Assembly (NCBI GenBank): GCA_027533455.1
Contig: JAPZUC010000002.1
Location: 186,001-250,000, forward strand
DNA from: Porphyrobacter sp.
Lineage (GTDB): Bacteria > Pseudomonadota > Alphaproteobacteria > Sphingomonadales > Sphingomonadaceae
Direction of reading: 5' to 3'
Length of the DNA: 64,000 bases
The notes under the pieces were generated by a model. It saw only the letters and a program-made list of their open reading frames with translations. It searched no databases and was not told the DNA's origin. Positions 53,983 to 62,616 of the stretch are shown in pieces. Numbering within the stretch: the stretch's first letter is position 1; each line of letters begins with the position of its first letter. A program made the position numbers and the translations under genes.

Positions 53983-54645
53983 TTGTCCAAAATCGTCAAC
54001 GGTGCCAGCCTCAAGCCGCGCTCAGGAGTTCGGCCTAAGAAGATCGTGCTGCTGCTGCACGGCTTCGGCTCGAGCGGAACCGACATGATTGCGCTTGCGC
54101 CCCATTGGCAGGACGCGCTTCCCGATGCGCTGTTCCTCGCTCCCCACGCGCCGCAGCGGTGCAGAATGATGGGATCGGGCTACCAGTGGTGGGGCTTGTC
54201 GGGATTAGCGCCATCGGCTCTCGCGGCGGGGGCTGCATCCGCTGCGCCCGCTATTGACGCTTTCATCGACCGCAAGCTGGCTGAGTACGACCTTTCCGAA
54301 GCCGATCTGGCGCTGGTCGGATTTAGCCAGGGCACGATGATGGCCCTGCATGTCGGGCTGCGCCGGCCGCGAGCAGTCGCGGCCGTGGTGGGCTATTCCG
54401 GCATGCTCACCGCAACAACAGGGTTGGCGCATTCCGCATTCGCCAAGCCACCGGTCTTGCTGGTGCATGGATCGGCTGATCCCGTTGTGCCGGTCGCCGC
54501 GCTGCACATGGCGGAAAGCGAGCTCAGGCGCCTCGGTGTCGAGGTCACGACGCACACATCCTACGGGGTGCCTCACACCGTCGATCCGGTTGGCCTGCGG
54601 CTTGGGAAAGAGTTCGTGGCCAACGCGTTCCGACGCAAGGTGTGA
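53983..54645 (+). CDS. Phospholipase/carboxylesterase-type alpha/beta hydrolase
   Basis: About 220 aa. Oxyanion-hole segment LLLHGFGSSGTDM, nucleophile GFSQGTMMA (Gly-x-Ser-x-Gly), the Asp in LLVHGSADPVVP and the His in GVPHTVDP complete a catalytic triad. It matches the small esterase/lysophospholipase family. TTG 53983 follows AGAGAGG at eight-base spacing; a longer frame to 53854 lacks similarity. The next 650 bp downstream hold only gene remnants. Confidence 0.83.
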   Translation: MSKIVNGASLKPRSGVRPKKIVLLLHGFGSSGTDMIALAPHWQDALPDALFLAPHAPQRCRMMGSGYQWWGLSGLAPSALAAGAASAAPAIDAFIDRKLAEYDLSEADLALVGFSQGTMMALHVGLRRPRAVAAVVGYSGMLTATTGLAHSAFAKPPVLLVHGSADPVVPVAALHMAESELRRLGVEVTTHTSYGVPHTVDPVGLRLGKEFVANAFRRKV

Positions 54646-54698
54646 GCACACAGCACTCTTAGCGATCGCACGAAGCTGGCCAATCGGCGCTACGGTCC

Positions 54699-54916
54699 CT
54701 AGAATGCAAGGCGCGCGGTGAAGCGCGCATTGATCGGCGCGCCCGGCGTGATGTTGTTGTTGTGCGCGTCCGAGAAGTAGCCTTCGTCGAGCAGGTTCTC
54801 CACGTTGACCTGAAGTTCCAGCCGCTCGGTGGCCTTCAAGAACAGCGCGGCATCGACGCGCGTGAAGGCCGGAAGGCGCGTGGTTGTGGGCGAGGTGCGG
54901 ATGTGGCTTGCAACGG
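54699..54916 (-). pseudogene. C-terminal remnant of a TonB-dependent siderophore-type receptor
   Basis: Reading the minus strand to the TAG at 54699-54701 gives about 70 codons that match the last barrel strands of siderophore receptors: RLPAFTRVDAALFLKATERL, QVNVENLLDEGYFSDAHNNN and ITPGAPINARFTARLAF. No upstream receptor sequence remains; the frame runs into the integrase remnant near 54905-54917. It is a deletion relic, not a functional gene. Confidence 0.75.
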
Positions 54917-55204
54917 CTACATCGCGAACCTGACTGGCTGCGGATAGAACGCCTTCACCATCGCGGCGATGTCGAGATCACTCAGCATGGGCGCATTTCT
55001 GACGGCATCGAACAATTATTCTGTGCAGACATAGAGGGTTCGCGATAGGCGGCGGACGATCCCTTTATCTGCGGCGCGCAGACTGAAGGTCAACTCGGCG
55101 CGTTTGAAGATGCCCTGGAGGCTCAGCGGGATAGCCCGGCGGAAGTGGTGGACTCCGCCCCTGCCCACCGTGATTGGGACTGATCCCATGCCGCGATTGC
55201 CCAT
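54917..55204 (-). pseudogene. N-terminal remnant of a tyrosine recombinase (phage/island integrase)
   Basis: The minus frame reads GGVHHFRRAIPLSLQGIF, then KRAELTFSLRAADKGIVRRL and SRTLYVCTE, the N-terminal arm-binding region of tRNA-site integrases. A TAA at 55016-55018 interrupts it, and the same frame resumes LFDAVRNAPMLSDLDIAAMV before TAG at 54917-54919. The catalytic domain is missing. It lies 88 bp beyond the 3' end of tRNA-Gln in the same orientation, the usual place for an integrase of a tRNA-inserted island. Confidence 0.65.
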
Positions 55205-55291
55205 CCTCTGTAGCAGGGTTCTTTAACAAAACCCCAGCAAGCCTAAGGCGCCGGATAAAAATCCAAAAATGGCAATGTGTTGGGAGAAATC

Positions 55292-55366
55292 TGGCTGGGG
55301 CGGAAGGATTCGAACCTTCGCATGCCGGTACCAAAAACCGGTGCCTTACCGCTTGGCTACGCCCCA
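55292..55366 (-). tRNA. tRNA-Gln (anticodon TTG)
   Basis: The minus strand folds as a 75-nt cloverleaf: acceptor TGGGGCG/CGCCCCA (7 bp), D-arm GCC...GGC, anticodon stem CCGGT/ACCGG with loop TTTTGGT (anticodon TTG at positions 34-36), T-arm GAAGG-TTCGAAT-CCTTC, discriminator G, and an encoded CCA at 55292-55294. It reads CAA codons and, by wobble, CAG. Sequence 3' of the gene carries the integrase relic. Confidence 0.93.
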
Positions 55367-55405
55367 GCAAGAGGGGCGCTCTATAGCGGCTCGAATGCAT
55401 ATGTG

Positions 55406-55438
55406 AAGGGGGCGAAACCGCCTGTTCGCCCCCTTTTT
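55406..55438 (-). terminator. Terminator downstream of yghU-like gene
   Basis: An 11-bp stem, AAGGGGGCGAA (55406-55416) with TTCGCCCCCTT (55425-55435), encloses an 8-nt loop. The plus strand has a five-T run at 55434-55438. It lies 10 bp past the minus-strand glutathione-transferase gene stop and upstream of tRNA-Gln, so it separates the two transcripts. Confidence 0.65.
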
Positions 55439-55447
55439 CGCATTACG

Positions 55448-56308
55448 TCAGTCGAGCCGCTTGCCGTTGAAGTCGGCAGCAGAGTGGCGTTCCTTCAGCT
55501 GCGTGTCCTCATCGCCCCATACCTTGTTGACGATCCGCCCGCGCTTGACTGCGGCCCTTGCGTTGATCTCCCCGACCCAGCGGGCGACGTGCTTGTAATC
55601 GTCGATGCTCAGGAAGGTCTTGGCGTCGTTGTAGATGTTTCCTTCCACAAAGGGCGCAAGCCAAGGGAAATTGGCGATATCGGCGAGGGTGTATTCGTCG
55701 CCGGCAAGGAAGCGGCTCTCGGCCAGACGCCTGTCGGCGACATCGAAAATCCGCTTGGTTTCCATCGCATAGCGATTGATCGGGTATTCGTATTTCTCGG
55801 GCGCATAGGCGTAGAAATGGCCGAAGCCGCCGCCGATGAACGGGCCGCTGGCGACCTGCCAGAATACCCATGACAGCACCTCGGCGCGGGCTGCCGGATC
55901 GGTGGGGAGGAACATGCCGAACTTCTCGGCCAGATGGACGAGGATTGCCCCGCTCTCGAATACGCGGAAGGGCGCTTCGGGATTGCTGCGGTCGAGCAGA
56001 GCGGGAATCTTGGAATTGGGGTTCACGTCCACAAAGCCGCTGGTGAACTGTTCGCCTGCGGAAATGTTGACCGTCCACGCGTCGTACTCCGCGCCCGCGT
56101 GCCCTGCCTCGATCAGCTCTTCGAGCATGATCGTCGCCTTCACGCCGTTGGGGGTCGCAAGCGAATAGAGCTGTAAGGGGTTGTTGCCGATAGGAAGAGC
56201 CTTGTCCTCGCGTGCACCGGCGGTCGGACGGTTGATGGTGGCAAAGCGTCCGCCCGAAACGGTGTCTGCGCTCCAGACGACGGGCGGGGTGTAGGTGGCA
56301 TCAGCCAT
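55448..56308 (-). CDS. yghU: Glutathione-S-transferase family disulfide-bond oxidoreductase (YghU-like)
   Basis: Protein of 286 aa, length of the YghU/YfcG group. The N-terminal thioredoxin-like domain holds LYSLATPNGVKATIMLEE and NPNSKIPALLD, and the C-terminal helical domain contains WVFWQVASGPFIGGGFGHFY and YTLADIANFPWLAP. The family reduces disulfides with glutathione. ATG 56308 is the natural start. The terminator at 55406 follows it. Confidence 0.9.
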   Translation of the reverse strand: MADATYTPPVVWSADTVSGGRFATINRPTAGAREDKALPIGNNPLQLYSLATPNGVKATIMLEELIEAGHAGAEYDAWTVNISAGEQFTSGFVDVNPNSKIPALLDRSNPEAPFRVFESGAILVHLAEKFGMFLPTDPAARAEVLSWVFWQVASGPFIGGGFGHFYAYAPEKYEYPINRYAMETKRIFDVADRRLAESRFLAGDEYTLADIANFPWLAPFVEGNIYNDAKTFLSIDDYKHVARWVGEINARAAVKRGRIVNKVWGDEDTQLKERHSAADFNGKRLD

Positions 56309-56424
56309 GCGGAAATCTCCTTCGGGCGCACGGTTAGCGCGCGCTGTCGTGAAAGCCTAGCTGGCGCGGGCAATGGCGCGCTGCAAGGAGGAACATCGCT
56401 GGCGCGGAGGGCATTTACTTGGCG

Positions 56425-56912
56425 ATGGAGAAGTTGGTCTATGTTGACGACACCCTGCCGGGATCACGCGCAAGCGATCGTGCAAGGGTGGGAAGGAACA
56501 TGATCTCAAGATCGAGGATGCCGGCCTTGCCACAGCGGTGCGGCCCGTCACCTCGGTCGACGTCAACGCCTACGTGCGTGAGACAATGGGCGCCGATTTC
56601 TCGGCCAAGCATTTCCGCACCTTTCATGCGAGCAGCCTAGCCTTCGAGAAGCTGGCGCAGGGTCCGGGCGAGGTAAGGCTGAAAGAGATGCTCGAACATG
56701 TCAGCGAGCGGCTCGGCAACACGCCTGCGATCGCGCGTAGTTCCCATATCCATCCGGCGGTGATCGCGCGGATCGAGGGGCAGGAGGCATGGCGTGCCAC
56801 ACTCAGGCTGCCCCGCCAGACGCGCTGGCTCAGCCGGGCCGAGCGCGGGTTGATCGCCTTTCTTGAGGAATGCGGCAGCGCCGGGGACTATCTTGCCACC
56901 GACCAAAGCTAG
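56425..56912 (+). pseudogene. DNA topoisomerase IB remnant with internal deletion and frameshift
   Basis: The 5' part reads KLVYVDDTLPG, the start of bacterial topoisomerase IB. A different frame then reads VTSVDVNAYVRETMGADFSA, HFRTFHASSLAFEKLAQG and ERLGNTPAIARSSHIHPAVI, the family C-terminus with the catalytic Tyr position occupied by His (SSHIHP). Roughly 200 residues between are missing. It would not encode an active enzyme. Confidence 0.75.
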
Positions 56913-56965
56913 GCAGCGCGGCGCGGGCGCGTTACAGCCTCGGGCAAGCAGGAGATGCCGCAGCA

Positions 56966-59050
56966 ATGACCGAGGCCCACCCTTTCTATGATATGCACGA
57001 GCACGGCTTCGTGCGCGTGGCGACCGCGACCCCGGCCACCCGCACTGCCGATGTTGCCTTTAACACGGCGGGCGTGCTCGCCGAGGTGCGCAAGGCCCAC
57101 GCGGCGAACGTCGATCTGGTGGTGTTCCCTGAACTCACCCTGTCGTCGTATGCGCTCGATGACCTGCTGCTCCAGAACGCGATCCTCGAACGGGTCGAGC
57201 AGGCGCTTCTGGAGGTGGTCACAGCATCTGCCGATCTCCATCCCGTGCTGGTGGTGGGCGCGCCGCTCCGCCGGGCTGACAAGCTTTACAATTGCGCGGT
57301 GGTGATCGCCCACGGTCAGATCCTCGGGGTGGTGCCCAAAAGCTTCCTGCCCAATTACCGCGAATTCTACGAGAAGCGCCACTTCGCCCACGGACGGGGC
57401 TGCACCGACCTGTGGATCGGGGTGGCGGGCGAGGAAGTGCCGTTCGGCACTGATTTGATCTTTGCTGCCGCCAACCTCCCCGGATTCCGCTTCGGCATTG
57501 AAATCTGTGAGGATTTCTGGGCTCCCGTCCCCCCGGGGATGCAGGCCGCGATGGCGGGCGCGCTGATCTTGTGCAACCTTTCGGCCTCGCCCGTCACCAT
57601 CGGACGTGCCGACGACCGGCACCTCCACTGCCGCTCCTCGGCCAGCCGCGCAATCGCTGCCTATGTCTATTCGGCGAGCGGCCACGGCGAAAGCACCACC
57701 GATCTCGCGTGGGACGGGCAGGGCGTGATCTACGAGATGAGCACCTTGCTGGCGCAAGGCGAACGCTTCGACCGCGCGGGCGAGCTCACCATCATCGATA
57801 TCGACACCGAGAAGCTCGCGGCCGAGCGGATGCGCAACCAGACCTTCGCCGATGCCGCGGAGTGGGCAGGGCGGCCCGAAGACAGCTACCGCAAGGTGGT
57901 GTTCGAGCACCACTATGCAGCCGGAGATATCGGCCTGCTACGCCCGGTGGCGCGCTTCCCCTTCGTGCCCGACCGGCCCGAGAAGCTGGACGAGGATTGC
58001 TACGAGGCGTTCAACATCCAGGTCGATGCGCTGATGCGGCGGATCCAGTCGACCGGCTCCAAGTCGCTGGTCATCGGCATTTCCGGCGGGCTCGACAGCA
58101 CCCATGCGCTGATCGTGGCGGCCAAGGCCTGCGACCGGCTCGGCATGCCGCGCGCGGCAATCCGCGGTTATACCATGCCCGGCTTCGGCACCTCGGAGGG
58201 CACCAAGACCAACGCCCATCGTCTGATGGCGGCGCTCGAGATCACCGCAGGCGAGATCGACATCCGCCCTGCGGCGACGAAGATGCTGGAAGATATCGGC
58301 CATCCCTTCGCAGCCGGAGAACCGGTGCATGACGTGACCTTCGAGAACGTTCAGGCGGGCCTGAGGACTGATTACCTCTTCCGCCTTGCCGGGCAGCACA
58401 AGGGCTTTGTGATCGGCACCGGCGATCTTTCCGAGCTCGCTCTGGGCTGGTGCACCTATGGCGTGGGCGACCACATGAGCCACTACGGCGTCAACTCGGG
58501 CGTCCCCAAGACGCTGATCCAGTACCTGATCCGCTGGGCCATCGCGACGCGCCAGTTCACCGACGTCTGCGGGGAAGTGCTCGCCAGCGTGCTCGACACT
58601 GAAATTTCGCCCGAGCTGGTCCCCCCCGGCGCCGACGGGGCGATGCAATCAACCGAGAGCATGGTCGGGCCTTACGAATTGAACGACTTCGTCCTCCACC
58701 ACATCATCCGCTTCGGCCAGCGCCCATCGAAGGTCGCCTTCCTCGCATGGCACGCGTGGAAGGATGCCGGCGTTGGACTTTGGCCCGCAGGCTTCCCTGA
58801 GGATCGCAAAAACGCCTACGACCTTGCGACCATCGCGAGTTGGCTCGACAAGTTCTGCGCGCGCTTCTTCGGCTCCTCGCAGTTCAAGCGTTCCGCGTTG
58901 CCAAACGGGCCCAAGGTGTCGTCGGCAGGGTCACTGTCCCCGCGCGGAGACTGGCGCGCGCCATCGGATGCGGTCGCGACCGTGTGGCGCGAGGAATTGC
59001 GTGCGGCCCTGCCAGAAGACATCGCGCAAGGACTGCCACCAAGCCCCTGA
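56966..59050 (+). CDS. nadE: Glutamine-dependent NAD+ synthetase
   Basis: Protein of 694 aa: an N-terminal nitrilase-type glutaminase (FPELTLSSYALDD, VPKSFLPNYREFYE, and catalytic Cys in GIEICEDFWAP) and a C-terminal synthetase with the ATP P-loop ISGGLDSTHAL near residue 373. It amidates deamido-NAD using glutamine. ATG 56966 is chosen over a longer frame. The EamA permease starts only five bases after its stop, so they share an operon. Confidence 0.92.
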   Translation: MTEAHPFYDMHEHGFVRVATATPATRTADVAFNTAGVLAEVRKAHAANVDLVVFPELTLSSYALDDLLLQNAILERVEQALLEVVTASADLHPVLVVGAPLRRADKLYNCAVVIAHGQILGVVPKSFLPNYREFYEKRHFAHGRGCTDLWIGVAGEEVPFGTDLIFAAANLPGFRFGIEICEDFWAPVPPGMQAAMAGALILCNLSASPVTIGRADDRHLHCRSSASRAIAAYVYSASGHGESTTDLAWDGQGVIYEMSTLLAQGERFDRAGELTIIDIDTEKLAAERMRNQTFADAAEWAGRPEDSYRKVVFEHHYAAGDIGLLRPVARFPFVPDRPEKLDEDCYEAFNIQVDALMRRIQSTGSKSLVIGISGGLDSTHALIVAAKACDRLGMPRAAIRGYTMPGFGTSEGTKTNAHRLMAALEITAGEIDIRPAATKMLEDIGHPFAAGEPVHDVTFENVQAGLRTDYLFRLAGQHKGFVIGTGDLSELALGWCTYGVGDHMSHYGVNSGVPKTLIQYLIRWAIATRQFTDVCGEVLASVLDTEISPELVPPGADGAMQSTESMVGPYELNDFVLHHIIRFGQRPSKVAFLAWHAWKDAGVGLWPAGFPEDRKNAYDLATIASWLDKFCARFFGSSQFKRSALPNGPKVSSAGSLSPRGDWRAPSDAVATVWREELRAALPEDIAQGLPPSP

Positions 59051-59054
59051 TCCG

Positions 59055-59957
59055 ATGCCGAAAAGCCTCCCCCTCTCCGCGCTCGGCATCATGCTGTTCT
59101 GCAATGTCGCCTGGGCGATGAATGTCGTGGTCAGCAAGGTCGCGGTGGCAACATTGGATGTGCCGCCGCTGTTCTACACGGTGATGCGATCGGCGGTGGT
59201 GCTGGCGGTGCTGTTCCCGCTGCTGCTCCGCCAGAAACCGGCGCAGCTGCCGCTGGTGCTGCTGATCGGCTTTGCGGTTACCGGAGGGAGCTTCGGCCTG
59301 CAATTCGTAGGACTGCAGACCGCAAGTCCCTCGGCCGTGGGGATCGTCAACCTATCGGGCGCGCCGCTGACGGTGCTGTTTGCGATCATCTTTCTGGGCG
59401 AGGAAGTGCGCTGGCGCAGGGGCCTCGGCATGGCGCTCGCGTTGGGCGGGGTGGGCCTTGCGATCGGCGCGCCTTCCGGGGCAGGCGATCCGGTGGGTCT
59501 CGGCTTTGCCTTTGCCGGGGTGCTGATCGGCGCCTTTGCCTCGGTCTTCGTCAAGCGGCTGGAGGTGGGGGCGGTCAGCCTTCAGGCCTGGGCCGGCCTT
59601 GCCTCGCTGGGCGTCATGTTGCCGGCCACGCTGGCATTGGAAAGCGGGCAGATTGAATCTGTTACCGCCGCGCCGCTGGCCGTGGCCGGGTGCGTGCTGT
59701 TTGCCGGTGTGGTCGTCTCGGTGGGCGCGCATTCGGCCTATTTCCGGCTGTTCCAGCGCTATGATGCGAACCTGATCGTGCCCCTGACGCTGCTCACCCC
59801 GCTGCTCACCATCGCCTTCGGGACATGGCTGACGGGGGATACGATCGGCTGGCCGCTGATCGTGGGCGGAACGATGGCACTGGCCGGGGTGGCGATCATC
59901 GTGATCCGCCCGAGCCGCACCCTTCCCAAAGAGCAGATACCCAAGCCTGAAACATGA
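59055..59957 (+). CDS. EamA/DMT-family transporter
   Basis: Protein of 300 aa with about ten hydrophobic segments in two EamA repeats (LCNVAWAMN-type start; second repeat begins around FAFAGVLIGAFASVFVKRLE). The family includes exporters of metabolites and amino acids; the substrate is unknown. ATG 59055 lies four bases after the nadE stop. A parS-like site and a hairpin follow its stop. Confidence 0.85.
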   Translation: MPKSLPLSALGIMLFCNVAWAMNVVVSKVAVATLDVPPLFYTVMRSAVVLAVLFPLLLRQKPAQLPLVLLIGFAVTGGSFGLQFVGLQTASPSAVGIVNLSGAPLTVLFAIIFLGEEVRWRRGLGMALALGGVGLAIGAPSGAGDPVGLGFAFAGVLIGAFASVFVKRLEVGAVSLQAWAGLASLGVMLPATLALESGQIESVTAAPLAVAGCVLFAGVVVSVGAHSAYFRLFQRYDANLIVPLTLLTPLLTIAFGTWLTGDTIGWPLIVGGTMALAGVAIIVIRPSRTLPKEQIPKPET

Positions 59958-59966
59958 CCAACGCTA

Positions 59967-59982
59967 TGTTTCACGTGAAAAC
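59967..59982. promoter_or_regulatory. parS-like ParB-binding site 2
   Basis: TGTTTCACGTGAAAAC matches the 14 leftmost bases of TGTTTCACGTGAAACA exactly, and the last two bases differ. It lies 10 bp past the EamA stop, in a convergent gap, so no promoter use is expected. Together with the 45.04-kb site it suggests a ParB-loaded, origin-near region. Confidence 0.55.
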
Positions 59983-60010
59983 CCCCTCCTAGCCAGAGGC
60001 TGGAGGGGGT
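59981..60010. terminator. Hairpin after EamA gene
   Basis: ACCCCCTCC (59981-59989) pairs with GGAGGGGGT (60002-60010), extended by AGCC/GGCT within the loop region. It lies between the convergent EamA gene and the azoR remnant. A U-run is not obvious; it overlaps the end of the parS-like site. Confidence 0.45.
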
Positions 60011-60071
60011 CTAGGCGGGTCTGGCAGAGGTCGAGACGGGGGGCGAACCCGCTCCGAGGGGGGATCAAGCC

Positions 60072-60525
60072 TCAGGCAGCGATCTTCAGCGCGGCGTCCT
60101 TGGCGGCCGCAATCTTCTCTTCGCCGCCTGCGCCCATGATCCCGTCGGCCGCGATGATCTCCACATCGGTGATTCCGAGGAAGCCGAGGAAGAAGGTCAG
60201 CCAGCGGCTCATGAAATCATAGTCGCTGCCCATCGGCATGCCGCCGCTGGCGATGGCGATATAGGCCTTCTTACCTTTGAGCAGACCTTCGGGACCGCTT
60301 GCGGTGTATTGGAAGGTCGTCCCGGCGCGGGCAACCAGATCGGCCCACGCCTTCAGGACTGCGGGCGGGCCGAAATTATAGATCGGGCTGGCGATCACGA
60401 TGGTGTCTGCCGCCTGCAACTCGGCGATGAGATCGTCGGCGAAGGCTGCCAGCCAGACCTGTTCCGGCGTGCGCTCGGCGGCGGGGGTGAGGTTCGCGGC
60501 AAAGCGTTCCGCGCTGACCTTGCGG
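60072..60525 (-). pseudogene. 5'-truncated azoreductase (AzoR/NADH-quinone-type flavodoxin)
   Basis: The minus frame gives about 150 residues of AzoR-type C-terminus: RTPEQVWLAAFADDLIAEL, TIVIASPIYNFGPPAVLKAW, ARAGTTFQYTASGPEGLLKG and KKAYIAIASGGMPMGSDYDF. The N-terminal FMN-binding strand and first ~45 residues are absent; upstream the frame reads through antisense LysR-like sequence. The break maps near 60524. It is inferred to be a deletion relic of a divergent azoR-lysR pair. Confidence 0.7.
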
Positions 60526-61047
60526 ATCGAGGGGCTGGGCGCGCTTGCTGCCTGCGTGATCAATGGCGGATCGGATCTCGCCATCGGCGGGACGGTGATC
60601 GGCGACCAGCCTACGCTGGAACGCCAGGCGGTTGGGGCAATCGATCTGATCCCGGTCGCGGCCCCTTCGCACCCGCTCGCCCGGCCGGGCATCGCGCCGG
60701 GCGAAAGCCGCCGCCATCTGCAACTGGTGCTGACCGACCGATCACCGCGGACCGAGGGACTGAAGTTTTCCGTCCTCAGCCCGCTGACATGGCGGCTGGG
60801 GGATCTGGGTGCGAAGCATTCACTGCTGAAGGAAGGGCTGGGCTGGGGCAATATGCCGCGCGGGATGGTGGCGGGCGATCTGACAAGCGGCGCGCTGGTG
60901 GAGCTCGACCTGCCGGAGAAGCCGGGCGCGCATTACGGCCTCAACGCCCTGTGGCGGCGCGACACGCGGCTCGGCCCGGCTGCGAGCTGGCTTGTCGATG
61001 CGTTCAAAGAGGAGCTGGCCGCTTGTCCGGGTCCAGTCTCTAGGTGA
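60525..61047 (+). pseudogene. 5'-truncated LysR-family regulator (C-terminal effector domain)
   Basis: About 170 codons give the effector half of a LysR protein: GSDLAIGGTVIGDQPTLER, IDLIPVAAPSHPLARPG, LVLTDRSPRTEGLKF and HSLLKEGLGWGNMPRGMV. The helix-turn-helix and linker are gone; upstream sequence is antisense azoR. The TGA at 61045-61047 overlaps the downstream GST gene's end. With the azoR relic it marks one head-to-head deletion. Confidence 0.7.
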
Positions 61048-61681
61048 CGGAAGATGGCCCGAATAACACGGGCGCGTCGCCTTCCTTCCAGGCTGTGAAT
61101 TTGGGCATCACGCTCTTGAACAGCGCCGATCCCGCCAGCCGATCAAGCCAGCCTTGCACCTGCGGCAAGGGCTGGGCCGCAAACCATTCCGGATCGATCG
61201 CGGCAAACTGGCGGATGAAGGGGAACAGCGCCATGTCGGTGAGAGCGCGCGTCGCTCCGCCGAGAAAAGGCGTCTCGGTCAGCCGCGCCTCCAGCGGCGC
61301 GAGCAGCGCCAGCGCGGCAGCGCGGTGATCGGTGACGCCGTCCTCGTCATAGCGGCCGGGATACTTCGCGCGGTCGAGGTGGTGCTTGAACGGCCCGTCA
61401 TTGGCGGCGATCAGCGCAGGCTCGTCACCCGCAAGCCAGCTTTCGGGATCGCTGCGCCCAAGCGCCCAGCGCATGATGTCGAGGCTCTGGTCGATCACCT
61501 GCCCATCCGATAGCACCAGCACCGGCACGGTCGCCTTGGGGCTGGCGGCGATCAGCGCGGGCGGCTTGGCGGCAAGCTTCACCTCGCGCAGTTCGACTGT
61601 GATCCCCGCTGCCCACAGCGCCATCCGCGCCCGCATGGCATAGGGGCAGCGGCGGAAGGAATAGAGGACCGGCGCGCTCAC
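61040..61681 (-). CDS. Glutathione S-transferase family protein
   Basis: Protein of 213 aa. The N-terminal thioredoxin-like domain starts [18 protein letters not shown] (active-site-like Cys-Pro-Tyr) and has KATVPVLVL, and a C-terminal helical domain follows. GTG 61681 is the start, overlapping the trhO stop (GTGA), so the three genes ilvE, trhO and this one are translationally coupled. The substrate is unknown. Confidence 0.85.
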   Translation of the reverse strand: MSAPVLYSFRRCPYAMRARMALWAAGITVELREVKLAAKPPALIAASPKATVPVLVLSDGQVIDQSLDIMRWALGRSDPESWLAGDEPALIAANDGPFKHHLDRAKYPGRYDEDGVTDHRAAALALLAPLEARLTETPFLGGATRALTDMALFPFIRQFAAIDPEWFAAQPLPQVQGWLDRLAGSALFKSVMPKFTAWKEGDAPVLFGPSSVT

Positions 61682-62616
61682 GGCTTGGGCGCGCGCACCG
61701 CACCGACGTGCAATTCGCCGCGCTGGCGGGCGAGCGCTTCCTGCCGCTGGCGTTCGGCGTAACCGGCGCGCTGTTCGGGGGTGCGTTCGGTGATGCAGGC
61801 GGGGCAGCTCACCCCGTCTTCGTAATCGGGATGGGCGAGAGCTTCGGCATCAAGCGGGCGGCGGCACGCGCGGCACAGCTGGAAGGTGCCTTGCTCCAGG
61901 CCGTGGCGCACGGTCACGCGTTCATCGAAGACGAAGCATTCGCCCTGCCAAAGGCTTTGTTCTTCAGGCACGTGTTCCAGATACTTCAGAATTCCGCCCT
62001 TGAGGTGATAGACCTCGTCGATCCCCTCGGAGCGCAGGAAGGCGGTCGATTTCTCGCAGCGGATGCCGCCGGTGCAGAACATCGCGACTTTCTTCTTGCC
62101 GCTGAGCAGTGCCTCGCGGTGCTCGCGGAACCATCCGGGAAAATCGCGGAAGGTGGGCGTTCGCGGATCGACCGCGCCCTTGAAGGTGCCGACCGCCACT
62201 TCGTAATCATTGCGGGTGTCGATCACGAGGGTGTCGGGGTCTGCGATCAGCGCGTTCCAGTCGTTCGGGTCGACATAGTGGCCGACGCTCAAGGTCGGGT
62301 CGATATCGGGCTCGCCCATGGTGACGATCTCGCGCTTCACGCGCACCTTCATGCGGTGGAAGGGCATTTGGAGCGCGTCCGAATACTTCACGTCCAGGTC
62401 GTCGCAGCCGGGCAAGGCGCGGATATGGGCGAGCACCGCCTCCAGCCCCGCAGGCGAGCCTGCGATCGTCCCGTTGATGCCCTCTCGCGCGAGCAGGAGT
62501 GTGCCCTTGATACCGTGCGCCTCGCAGGCAGCCAGCAGCGGCGCGCGCAGGGCTTCGGGATCGGGGAAGGGCGTGAAGTGGTAGAGCGCGGCAACGGTGA
62601 TCGGATTAGGGATCAA
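61678..62616 (-). CDS. trhO: tRNA uridine(34) hydroxylase TrhO (rhodanese-domain protein)
   Basis: Protein of 312 aa: an N-terminal acylphosphatase-like domain ([14 protein letters not shown]) and a rhodanese domain with the catalytic loop [14 protein letters not shown]-terminal Cys-rich segment, [14 protein letters not shown] and SCPAC, follows. TrhO makes 5-hydroxyuridine at tRNA position 34. The start is TTG 62616, overlapping the ilvE stop (TTGA); no ATG precedes the conserved region. Confidence 0.88.
   Translation of the reverse strand: MIPNPITVAALYHFTPFPDPEALRAPLLAACEAHGIKGTLLLAREGINGTIAGSPAGLEAVLAHIRALPGCDDLDVKYSDALQMPFHRMKVRVKREIVTMGEPDIDPTLSVGHYVDPNDWNALIADPDTLVIDTRNDYEVAVGTFKGAVDPRTPTFRDFPGWFREHREALLSGKKKVAMFCTGGIRCEKSTAFLRSEGIDEVYHLKGGILKYLEHVPEEQSLWQGECFVFDERVTVRHGLEQGTFQLCRACRRPLDAEALAHPDYEDGVSCPACITERTPEQRAGYAERQRQEALARQRGELHVGAVRAPKP

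Noticed and set aside
54917..55015. Truncated haemoglobin-like N-terminus starting at a Met near 54987
   Set aside because: The same frame continues the integrase remnant across the TAA at 55016, which explains the residues better.
55174..55386. Open frame encoding a GAEGFEPSHAG-like peptide
   Set aside because: This is the antisense of the tRNA-Gln gene and a well-known annotation artefact, not a protein.
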